The notes below the pieces were generated by a model. That model worked only from the letters and a program-made list of their open reading frames with translations. It searched no databases and had not been told where the DNA came from. A stretch of DNA of 6,280 nt from Bacteroidota bacterium. Lineage in GTDB: Bacteria; Bacteroidota; Bacteroidia; Bacteroidales; WCHB1-69. Both the position numbers and the translations under genes were made by a program. Positions 1 to 6,021 of the stretch are shown piece by piece. The DNA is taken from positions 1 to 6,280 of the forward strand of contig JAEWNB010000021.1 of NCBI GenBank assembly GCA_023392945.1. The letters run 5' to 3'. Position 1 is the first letter of the stretch. Each line of letters begins with the position of its first letter.

Positions 1-510
1 ACTTTACTCAATCAAGTTTACATTGCATCTAATCGCATAGAATTATCTTTTGATTTGCCGTTGGGAGAGATTATTTTTGATTTTTACGATAAACTGAAAA
101 GTATTTCCAAGGGATATGCCTCTTTTGATTATCATATTGTGGACTATAAACCTGCTCAATTAGTCAAACTTGACATATTGCTCAACGGGGATTCTGTGGA
201 TGCACTTTCATCCCTAACCCATGTGGATAATGCCTATCCATTCGGAAGAAAGATATGTGAAAAACTAAAGGATTTAATTCCGAGGCAGCAATTTGACATT
301 GCCATACAGGCTGCCATTGGCAGTAAGATTATTGCCCGTGAAACAATTAAAGCCGTGAGAAAAGATGTTACTGCCAAATGCTACGGAGGAGACATCACTC
401 GTAAAAGAAAACTTCTTGAAAAACAAAAACAGGGAAAGAAAAAGATGCGCCAAATAGGGAATGTGGAAGTTCCCCAGTCTGCATTTCTTGCAGTACTAAA
501 GCTTGATTAA
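1..510 (+). CDS. lepA: Elongation factor 4 (LepA), C-terminal part; 5' end outside the window
   Basis: This is the last 169 codons of LepA/EF-4, a ribosome-bound translational GTPase that acts on stalled or mistranslocated ribosomes and affects initiation. The frame is open from base 1, so the gene begins upstream. A TTG at 55 is internal and is not a start, because the homologous sequence continues before it (NRIELSFDLPLGE). The visible part begins at the end of the EF-G-like domain III/V region. It then has the EFG_C-type motif FDFYDKLKSISKGYASFDY, followed by the LepA-specific C-terminal domain with IPRQQFDIAIQAAIGSKI, AKCYGGDITRKRKLLEKQK and the typical ending VPQSAFLAVLKLD. The GTPase domain is not in the window. 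The stop is TAA at 508-510. The next gene starts 34 bp later on the same strand, so read-through transcription is possible, but the two functions are unrelated. Identification rests on recognising family-specific motifs over the whole segment. Confidence 0.97.
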   Translation, partial: TLLNQVYIASNRIELSFDLPLGEIIFDFYDKLKSISKGYASFDYHIVDYKPAQLVKLDILLNGDSVDALSSLTHVDNAYPFGRKICEKLKDLIPRQQFDIAIQAAIGSKIIARETIKAVRKDVTAKCYGGDITRKRKLLEKQKQGKKKMRQIGNVEVPQSAFLAVLKLD

Positions 511-544
511 GACAGACTTTTCTTTCCCGGAAAAAATAATTCCC

Positions 545-2857
545 ATGAGAAAAATATTGCTGATTATTACATTTTCATTTTTAATTTTCAGATTGGGTTA
601 TTCACAAAACCGAACTGACAGCGTACACGTTCTTCATTACGACCTTTCCTTATCCATAATAGATTTTACAAATCATACCATCAGCGGCCAAGCCAATCTA
701 ATGGTTTCCCCGGAAATAAACAATTTACCATATCTTAACTTAGACTTATTAGCCTTGACCGTTGATTCAGTTTTTGTAAATGATGTTAACACTTCTTTTA
801 CTCATCAGAACTCCCTTCTACACATCCCCCTAAATACCAACAACACTATCGGCGACACGATTGCGGTTTCAGTTTATTATCATGGAACCCCTACTCGCGA
901 TTCCTATTGGGGTGGCTTTTATTATTCAGGACAGTACGCATACAACATTGGGGTAGCTTTCAACTCTATCCCTCACAATTTTGGTCGCTGCTGGTTCCCG
1001 TGTATTGATATGTTTACCGATAAATCGACTTATACATTCAGAATAAGGACAGAAAAAAACAAAATGGCAGTTTGTGGTGGTTTGTTAACTGATTCACTAA
1101 CGCTATCAGACAGCACAAGAATATGGAGATGGGAACTTGCGGAACCGATTCCTACCTATCTTGCCTCTGTAGCCGTAGGCGAATATAAAGTTTACAAAGA
1201 CACCTTTAACGGACTTTCCGGAGCTGTACCCATTGAAATTTATACTCCTCCCTCTTATATCAATAATGTTTCCGGATCTTTCATCAATTTAAAAACAATT
1301 CTGAGAAATTATGAGAACTTTTTTGGGCCTCATCGTTTTGTAAGAGTAGGATATGTGGGAGTAAATTTCAATAGCGGAGCAATGGAGCACGCCACTAACA
1401 TCGCTTACCCTCAAATTGCCATCAACGGCAATTTGGACAATCAATCCCTCTATGCCCATGAATTGTCACACTCTTGGTTCGGGAACCTTATCACTTGTCA
1501 AAATGCTGAAGAGATGTGGATAAACGAGGGATTTGCAAGATATAGTGAAGCCTTAATCGTGGAAGCATTAACTCCTGATCAATTTGCCGCATCAATGCGC
1601 AATCTGCACCGTTCCGTTCTTAAAAATGCGCATCAGGATGACGGCGGCTATTATGCGCTTAATGCAGTTCCTCAAAATGTCACTTATGGCACTACATCCT
1701 ACGATAAAGGAGCCATCGTTGTCCACACCCTAAGGAACTATTTAGGAGATTCTCTCTTTTTCACAGGAATCAAATCACTTTTAACACAGTATGCATTCCA
1801 AAATATAAGTTCTGACTCTCTCTTTAGTTATTTTTCTCAGACAACAGGTATCCCACTTATGGAATTTTATGAAGGGTGGGTAAATCAACCCGGATTTCTT
1901 CACTTCTCAATTGATTCAATAAGATTAATTCCAAACACCACAAATCAATACCGTATTTATATTCGTCAAAGACTACACCAAGCGACAAACTATTCAAACA
2001 ACAACAGGATTGACCTCACATTTTTCTCTTCAAACAGCGCAGAATACACCATAACTAATTTTGAATTTTCTGGACAATATGGGACAGCAGAAGTAACACT
2101 TCCATTTCAGCCAATATTTGGAGTTGTAGATTATCATGAAAAAATGGCAGATGCTATTATTGATTATAACTCGGCAATTTCGACTACGGGCACAAAAAAC
2201 TTTTCAGATGCAGGCTTTTCGATCACCGTCAACAATATTGCAGATTCTATATTATTTCGCACTGAGCATAATCTTGTTGCCCCTGATCACCTTCAAAATC
2301 AAAATCCGGACATATACCGTATTTCAGACAGTCATTACTGGAGAATTGAGTATGCCGGTTCAGATACTTTTCAGGGGTACATGCAATTCAAGTACTACGC
2401 AGGATTACCGACACAATTAGATTATAATTTGATGCAAGGTTATAATGCTGATGACCTTATTTTGTTATACCGGCGAGATGCTTCGGAAGAATGGCGAATC
2501 ATTCCATTTACAAGAACGGGCACACTTTACTCCGGCAATTTAAGGACTAATGCTATTTTCCCGGGGGAATTTACCATAGGGGTTGGCAATTCAGAAATTG
2601 TCATCGATGAAGAAGATGATGAGCAGATGACAATTCATCCCAATCCTGCTTCCGGTCATATTATGATTACTATTTCACCATCAATAAACAAAATCACTAA
2701 AATTGAATTACTTGACACAAACGGAAAAATTGTTAAATCAATAAAAATGAAAGAGAGCCAAACTCTCATTGACATTAGTGATTTGTCAAAAGGGACTTAT
2801 TTAATTCGAGTCACTTCCAAGAAAGGTTTTATCACCAAAAAATTCATTAATTATTAG
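545..2857 (+). CDS. Secreted M1-family zinc metallopeptidase with type IX secretion C-terminal sorting domain
   Basis: This is a 770-residue exported peptidase of the M1 (gluzincin, aminopeptidase N-like) family. I chose the ATG at 545 because it opens a clean signal peptide (MRKILLIITFSFLIFRLGYS, probable cleavage before Gln21). The frame also extends back to a TTG at 503, but that lies inside lepA and would put polar residues ahead of the signal. In order: an N-terminal beta domain (about 22-210); the catalytic domain with a GxMEN-type exopeptidase motif as GAMEH (278-282); zinc motif HELSH (305-309) with third ligand Glu328 in WINEG; paired tyrosines Tyr381 and Tyr386 in YGTTSYDKG; the catalytic domain ends near GWVNQPGF (444-451). 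A beta-rich region of about 230 residues with no family I recognise follows. After an acidic linker (DEEDDE, near 688-693) comes a T9SS type A sorting domain (about 695-770; HPNPASG, KGTYLIRV). The protein is therefore expected to be cell-surface or released. The Asn-to-His change in GxMEN occurs in other bacterial M1 subgroups. The exact peptide substrate cannot be told. Confidence 0.95.
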   Translation: MRKILLIITFSFLIFRLGYSQNRTDSVHVLHYDLSLSIIDFTNHTISGQANLMVSPEINNLPYLNLDLLALTVDSVFVNDVNTSFTHQNSLLHIPLNTNNTIGDTIAVSVYYHGTPTRDSYWGGFYYSGQYAYNIGVAFNSIPHNFGRCWFPCIDMFTDKSTYTFRIRTEKNKMAVCGGLLTDSLTLSDSTRIWRWELAEPIPTYLASVAVGEYKVYKDTFNGLSGAVPIEIYTPPSYINNVSGSFINLKTILRNYENFFGPHRFVRVGYVGVNFNSGAMEHATNIAYPQIAINGNLDNQSLYAHELSHSWFGNLITCQNAEEMWINEGFARYSEALIVEALTPDQFAASMRNLHRSVLKNAHQDDGGYYALNAVPQNVTYGTTSYDKGAIVVHTLRNYLGDSLFFTGIKSLLTQYAFQNISSDSLFSYFSQTTGIPLMEFYEGWVNQPGFLHFSIDSIRLIPNTTNQYRIYIRQRLHQATNYSNNNRIDLTFFSSNSAEYTITNFEFSGQYGTAEVTLPFQPIFGVVDYHEKMADAIIDYNSAISTTGTKNFSDAGFSITVNNIADSILFRTEHNLVAPDHLQNQNPDIYRISDSHYWRIEYAGSDTFQGYMQFKYYAGLPTQLDYNLMQGYNADDLILLYRRDASEEWRIIPFTRTGTLYSGNLRTNAIFPGEFTIGVGNSEIVIDEEDDEQMTIHPNPASGHIMITISPSINKITKIELLDTNGKIVKSIKMKESQTLIDISDLSKGTYLIRVTSKKGFITKKFINY

Positions 2858-2938
2858 AATTATCTGCTCCTCAAAATTTTCTTTAATAGGAAGTAACACT
2901 AATGAAAGGGTAATGATAAAAATAACAAAGGGCTAGCT
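2858..2938. other. Short convergent intergenic gap with no clear terminator
   Basis: This 81-bp AT-rich gap separates the 3' ends of the peptidase gene (plus strand) and the alanine-dehydrogenase-derived gene (minus strand), so both transcripts must stop in or near it. I found no strong GC stem followed by a T-run on either strand. What is visible is a near-direct repeat, GAAAGGG and CAAAGGG, about 20 bp apart (roughly 2904 and 2925), a GCTAGC palindrome at 2932-2937, and a widely spaced TCAAAATT/AATTTTGA pair (2871-2878 and 2941-2948). The last could pair but has a 62-base loop. Confidence 0.5.
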
Positions 2939-3646
2939 TCAATTTTGATTCCAGCATAGTTGCAGAATATCCTTCCAAGGCAAATTCAATTGATTGGCAA
3001 TAATCTCATTACAAAGAAATCCCTGAAAGCAATATAGTCCCTGTATCAGAGTAGCACAGGTCTGGATTGCTACTTTAAGATTACTACTTTCAACAAGCGA
3101 CATCAGAATTGGGAAAATAAATTCTCCTAGAGCCAAAGAGATTGAAGTAACGCCCAAAGTATTCAGAAAAATCTCCAAAAAAGTATATTGATCATTTTTA
3201 CCTTTAATAAAATCCAATGAAATAGCACTAATATTTTTCTGTCTTAAAATTGTAAAATAATCAGGAGAAAGATCCAAAAGCTTAACATGAGAAATGATTA
3301 TCCTGTTAGGTGATAATAATGCAAGTTCTTCAATAGTGAAAGGTTCTATTTTAATTAAAATATTGGATTGAGAAATAACCGAAGAGGCATCATCTAAAAT
3401 CACCCCTCCCATGTCGGCGTAATCCAAATCACTCCAGTCTGTGTGAGAACTAACTCCCCGTTGAATCCACACCTGAACACCTGCTTCAACCAATTTGCCA
3501 ATTGTAGACGGAGGCAGTAACACCACTCCATTAACAGGGTTATTGTCTTTAAGGAATCCAATAGAATAATTTTTCTTTGAAAAATCAAGATGAATAAACT
3601 CTTCTTGTGGATTCAATTCAGGAAAAAAATCTTCACTAAAATTCAT
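2939..3646 (-). CDS. Alanine dehydrogenase-derived protein lacking the NAD-binding domain
   Basis: This is a 235-residue protein with an intact frame (ATG at 3646, TGA ending at 2939). Residues about 9-170 follow the N-terminal catalytic domain of Bacteroidota alanine dehydrogenase: PQEE near 13-16, the first strand YSIGFLKD (27-34), LVEAGVQVWIQRG (52-64), ILIKIEP (96-102) and ISAISLDFI (139-147). Residues about 174-235 follow the C-terminal helices of the same enzyme: FPILMSL, GLYCFQGFLCNE (203-214) and LNLPWKDI (220-227). The Rossmann domain that should lie between them, with its GxGxxG NAD motif and roughly 165 residues, is absent; the family is usually about 370-400 residues. The lysine equivalent to the catalytic Lys in ILKVEPP is kept (Lys99), but the pyruvate-binding Arg of the NRVxLTP motif is Gly40. 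It therefore should not bind NAD(H) or oxidise alanine. Its function is unknown: a regulatory or structural derivative, or a decaying gene that is still open. It is last in the nadE-kinase-tsaE operon, 13 bp after tsaE. Confidence 0.82.
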   Translation of the reverse strand: MNFSEDFFPELNPQEEFIHLDFSKKNYSIGFLKDNNPVNGVVLLPPSTIGKLVEAGVQVWIQRGVSSHTDWSDLDYADMGGVILDDASSVISQSNILIKIEPFTIEELALLSPNRIIISHVKLLDLSPDYFTILRQKNISAISLDFIKGKNDQYTFLEIFLNTLGVTSISLALGEFIFPILMSLVESSNLKVAIQTCATLIQGLYCFQGFLCNEIIANQLNLPWKDILQLCWNQN

Positions 3647-3659
3647 TTTCCATACAATA

Positions 3660-4070
3660 TTAGTAACGTATCATTCGCACTCCATCCTCCAAAATTTCAA
3701 TTTCAACTTTGACAAAATCTCCTTTCAGGATTGGTTCAACTTTTTCAGTCCATTCAATAAAACAATAATAATCACTATTCAAATAATCTTCAAAACCTAT
3801 TTGATAAGCATCATCCAACTTTTCGATCCGATAAAAATCAAAATGATATACAGGTTCATTGTTAGCTGAAATATATTCATTTACAATAGCAAAAGAAGGG
3901 CTGGAAGTAATATTCTTAACACCCAAGACTTTGCAAATTTCTTTAATAAGAGTTGTTTTACCTGCTCCCATTTCGCCATAAAATCCAAAGATTCTTTCAT
4001 TAGGATAAGTATGCAATATTTTTTTTGCCACATCAGGCAACTCCATTTCAAACGAGACTTTCTGAATCAT
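3660..4070 (-). CDS. tsaE: tRNA N6-threonylcarbamoyladenosine biosynthesis ATPase TsaE (YjeE family)
   Basis: TsaE is the small P-loop ATPase that works with TsaB and TsaD in the cytoplasm to transfer threonylcarbamoyl to A37 of ANN-decoding tRNAs (t6A). The 136-residue length is typical. The Walker A motif is GEMGAGKT (32-39). It is followed by the switch-like segment TSSPSFAIVNEY (55-66), the Walker B-region motif HFDFYR (76-81) and the C-terminal FIEWTEK (104-110), all in the order expected for this family. The start is the ATG at 4070. It begins 4 bp after the kinase gene ends and is followed after 13 bp by the alanine-dehydrogenase-derived gene, so translation is likely coupled within an operon. 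No key motif is missing. TsaB and TsaD are not encoded in this window. Confidence 0.97.
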   Translation of the reverse strand: MIQKVSFEMELPDVAKKILHTYPNERIFGFYGEMGAGKTTLIKEICKVLGVKNITSSPSFAIVNEYISANNEPVYHFDFYRIEKLDDAYQIGFEDYLNSDYYCFIEWTEKVEPILKGDFVKVEIEILEDGVRMIRY

Positions 4071-4074
4071 ACTT

Positions 4075-4917
4075 TTATTTGTAATACCTAATTAATTCGC
4101 CCATAGGAGAAGCTTTAATATGGCCAATTTGAATTCCGTTATCAGCAGCTGTTTGCTCAATAATAACCTTAAAACTTTTCGCAATTGAGCCTAATAAATT
4201 GAGTTTATAATTCTGATAATCTGGATAATAATAAATCTGAGACTTAAAAAAGGCAGTAAATGCCTGAATGCATAATTGTGAAAGAAAAAAATCATCCAGA
4301 TGTTCCGAAATATAGGGGGCAAAAGAGGCCATGAACCTATTAGGATTAGGGTTTTGATACAAATTATGAATAATTTTTGCAGGCGAGAGTTTGAATTTAG
4401 TTTCAAAATTATTTTTAAGATCAGCATGGAACTGATTTTGGAGATAAGCAGTAAGGAATAGTTTTCCCAAATAGGTTCCGCTTCCCTCGTCGCCGAGAAG
4501 ATAGCCAAGAGAGGGGGCCATTTCAATAATTTCCTTACCGTCATATAAACAGGAGCTCGAACCTGTTCCCAAGATGCCCACAAGCCCGGCATTATTTCCA
4601 CAAAGAGCATGACAGGCAGCCATCAAATCTGAATAGACCAAAATATCAGCATCCGGATAGAACTGTCTGAAAATAACTTTAATACGTTTACAATTTTTTT
4701 CGTTTGCACAACCGGCACCGTAATAGACAATTTTATCAACTGTCAGATTCGCAGGCAATTGATGAGATGAGACAAATTCGCTCAAAATAGTATTAATTTC
4801 ATCATCTCCCGAATAATTAACATTAATTCCGCCATTGATATAACGGTATAATACTTCTCCGTTTTCTGTCAGATAGTATTCGGTTTTAGTAGCTCCGCTA
4901 TCGATAATAAGAAGCAT
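4075..4917 (-). CDS. BadF/BadG/BcrA/BcrD-family ATPase, probable N-acetylglucosamine-type sugar kinase
   Basis: This 280-residue cytoplasmic protein belongs to the ASKHA (actin/hexokinase/HSP70) fold and resembles the BadF/BadG group that includes N-acetylglucosamine and N-acetylmuramic acid kinases. Visible motifs are the phosphate-1 loop DSGATKT (6-12), YYGAGCANE (65-73), an SDLMAA segment with Asp97 as the likely catalytic base, the phosphate-2 loop GTGSSS (117-122), LGYLLGDEGSG (137-147) and an adenosine-contact segment LLGSIAKSF near residue 240. The length and motif order match complete family members, so the gene appears intact. The start is the ATG at 4917, 6 bp after the nadE stop, and the stop lies 4 bp before tsaE. 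By analogy it may phosphorylate recycled amino sugars from cell-wall turnover. That substrate is inferred from the family and is not determined by anything in the sequence. The benzoyl-CoA reductase or 2-hydroxyacyl-CoA dehydratase activator role of other BadF members is unlikely, since I see no cysteine pattern for a bridging [4Fe-4S] cluster and no dehydratase genes nearby. Confidence 0.88.
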   Translation of the reverse strand: MLLIIDSGATKTEYYLTENGEVLYRYINGGINVNYSGDDEINTILSEFVSSHQLPANLTVDKIVYYGAGCANEKNCKRIKVIFRQFYPDADILVYSDLMAACHALCGNNAGLVGILGTGSSSCLYDGKEIIEMAPSLGYLLGDEGSGTYLGKLFLTAYLQNQFHADLKNNFETKFKLSPAKIIHNLYQNPNPNRFMASFAPYISEHLDDFFLSQLCIQAFTAFFKSQIYYYPDYQNYKLNLLGSIAKSFKVIIEQTAADNGIQIGHIKASPMGELIRYYK

Positions 4918-4923
4918 AAATTT

Positions 4924-5754
4924 TTATTTAATTATTGTTTTTCGTAAAATTTCAACAGGATTATTTCTTTTATAAGCAGACGAATTAAATCTTTTTATCA
5001 ATTGATGATTTTCGAGTGATTTATTACCATTAAAATAATCACAAAAAATCTGATCTGCTTCAAAATAATTTTCCACCCCCAACTGTTCACAATCTGAATT
5101 ACTGATTCCAAGACCATCAACAGGTGTGGCTTCAATACAGGCTTTCAGGGCAGCACTTTGAGATGGATTACATTCTGACAGTAAAGATTCTGCAAGGTGA
5201 TAAACTTCAGTTTTCCATAAATTCATTAACGGAGCATAGTCGCCGACATCACCATGCAGTGTCCAAAAACCGGTAAGGTATTCTGTGTAATTATCTGTTG
5301 AAATAACCATTCCCCGATAGAGTTGTGCCAAGTCATAAAGGATCAACATTCTCATTCTAGCTTTTAAATTACCCTGACGCAATTTTGACAGTATCGAATT
5401 ATCCAACAAAATCATATTTTTCTTATTTTCAAAATAGACAGTTGTATGATCAAGGTACTCAAAATTATGGCAGAAAGATTCTCCGACAGCAATAGAACGA
5501 TCAATTTCCTCTTTTTTATTTGATTCGATTGTAATAGAACGCCCAATCAGTGGAATCTTGAAATAATTACAAACCGGCAATAAGAGTGCTGCACAAACAG
5601 CACTATCAATTCCTCCTGAAATTCCCAACACCAAAGATTGAAGCTTATTTTCTTTCAGATAAGCAGTTATCTCACGACGAAGCACATTAGTCAATTTCTC
5701 AACAGCTGACTTTTGGGAAATAAAAGGAAAATAGCTTTTATCAGGGTAATTCAT
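4924..5754 (-). CDS. nadE: NAD(+) synthase, single-domain ammonia-dependent type
   Basis: NadE catalyses the last step of NAD synthesis, the ATP-dependent amidation of nicotinic acid adenine dinucleotide. It is an N-type ATP pyrophosphatase with the PP-loop motif LGISGGIDSA (43-52). Further motifs are RQGNLKARMRMLILYDLA (126-143), STDNYTEYLTGFWTLHGD (152-169) and GDYAPLMNLWKTEV (171-184), which form the ATP and deamido-NAD sites. The protein has 276 residues and no N-terminal nitrilase-like glutaminase domain, so it probably uses ammonia directly. I place the start at the ATG at 5754 (MNYPDKSYF). The frame continues to a TTG at 5778, but those eight extra residues are not needed by the family and ATG is the better codon. 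It is the first gene of the four-gene minus-strand cluster, with a TAnnTTTG promoter element about 69 bp upstream. It looks complete. Confidence 0.95.
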   Translation of the reverse strand: MNYPDKSYFPFISQKSAVEKLTNVLRREITAYLKENKLQSLVLGISGGIDSAVCAALLLPVCNYFKIPLIGRSITIESNKKEEIDRSIAVGESFCHNFEYLDHTTVYFENKKNMILLDNSILSKLRQGNLKARMRMLILYDLAQLYRGMVISTDNYTEYLTGFWTLHGDVGDYAPLMNLWKTEVYHLAESLLSECNPSQSAALKACIEATPVDGLGISNSDCEQLGVENYFEADQIFCDYFNGNKSLENHQLIKRFNSSAYKRNNPVEILRKTIIK

Positions 5755-5822
5755 ATTATTTAAAGTATTTAAGAACAATCTAATTAATAATTATCGTAGC
5801 ATAAATATCATATAAACTTATG

Positions 5823-5830
5823 CAAAAATA
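5823..5830 (-). promoter_or_regulatory. Candidate Bacteroidota -7 promoter element for the nadE operon
   Basis: Read on the minus strand, these bases are TATTTTTG, an exact match to the TAnnTTTG element used by the Bacteroidota primary sigma factor. Transcription would begin a few bases downstream, near 5815-5818, giving a leader of about 60 nt before the nadE ATG. I see no TTTG-type -33 element at the usual spacing of about 20 bp. In such AT-rich DNA a chance match is possible. Confidence 0.45.
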
Positions 5831-5947
5831 CAAATTAAATAATATTAAAATCATATTTTTATTTTACTGATAAACAAAATATTAAAAATTGAACCAGAGA
5901 TACTTAAAAACTGTTTTTATTGATTTCTAATAAAAAAAAGCTATTTA

Positions 5948-5983
5948 TTCGGAACATTTTGTATTTTTACGCGTCATTCCGAA
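5948..5983. repeat. 7-bp perfect inverted repeat, candidate operator
   Basis: TTCGGAA (5948-5954) and TTCCGAA (5977-5983) are exact reverse complements separated by 22 bp, so their centres are 29 bp apart, close to three helical turns. The arms stand out as GC-containing islands in otherwise very AT-rich DNA, and they flank the weak -7-like element of the gene starting at 6022. This fits a dimeric regulator site. A terminator is unlikely because the stem is short and the loop long. No regulator is assigned. Confidence 0.4.
5962..5969 (+). promoter_or_regulatory. Weak -7-like element upstream of the exported-protein gene
   Basis: TATTTTTA differs from TAnnTTTG only in the last base and lies 52 bp before the ATG at 6022, a plausible leader length. 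No matching -33 element was seen at the normal distance. The assignment rests on position and on the flanking inverted repeat. Confidence 0.25.
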
Positions 5984-6021
5984 ATGAAAATTAAAATCAA
6001 ATAAATACAAAAATTGACAAA

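Larger units (their letters stand above)
2939..5754 (-). other. Probable four-gene operon: nadE, BadF-type kinase, tsaE, alanine-dehydrogenase derivative
   Basis: Four minus-strand genes follow one another with gaps of 6, 4 and 13 bp and no room for internal promoters or terminators outside coding sequence, which supports co-transcription from the right-hand side. The order of transcription is nadE, kinase, tsaE, then the truncated alanine-dehydrogenase-like gene. From general knowledge, tsaE lying next to a full-length alanine dehydrogenase and a BadF-type kinase is a familiar arrangement in Bacteroidota. The truncated gene therefore sits where a complete ald would be expected. The operon call is inferred from spacing only. 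Confidence 0.75.
5755..6021. other. Divergent intergenic region with promoters for both flanking transcripts
   Basis: This 267-bp stretch is very AT-rich and lies between the divergently transcribed nadE operon and the gene beginning at 6022. Neither strand contains a convincing reading frame. It holds an exact TAnnTTTG element pointing left, a weaker TATTTTTA element pointing right and a 7-bp inverted repeat around the latter. No tRNA, conserved leader or riboswitch structure was recognised. Confidence 0.7.

Noticed and set aside
503..544. Upstream extension of the M1 peptidase to a TTG at 503 overlapping the end of lepA
   Set aside because: It would place 14 mostly polar residues before the signal peptide. 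The ATG at 545 gives a standard signal sequence and a non-overlapping gene.
2136..2420. 94-codon plus-strand frame inside the peptidase gene
   Set aside because: It lies wholly within a well-supported coding region in another frame, and its product resembles nothing.
2871..2948. TCAAAATT/AATTTTGA pair as a bidirectional terminator
   Set aside because: The 62-base loop and all-AT core make a stable hairpin unlikely, and no T-run follows a GC stem.
3400..3588. 62-codon minus-strand frame inside the AlaDH-derived gene, considered as evidence of a frameshift
   Set aside because: The main frame keeps AlaDH similarity across this interval, and the alternative product shows none, so no frameshift is needed.
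2939..3646. Calling the AlaDH-derived gene a pseudogene
   Set aside because: Despite loss of a domain, the 235 codons are uninterrupted, the start and stop are normal and the operon spacing is kept. An altered function is at least as likely as decay.
4191..4610. 139-codon minus-strand frame inside the BadF-type kinase gene
   Set aside because: It is an alternative frame of a gene with clear family motifs, and its Ile/Leu/Trp-rich product looks like a frame artefact.
5755..5778. Upstream extension of nadE to a TTG at 5778
   Set aside because: TTG is a rarer start, the extra eight residues match nothing in the family, and the ATG at 5754 gives the expected N-terminus.
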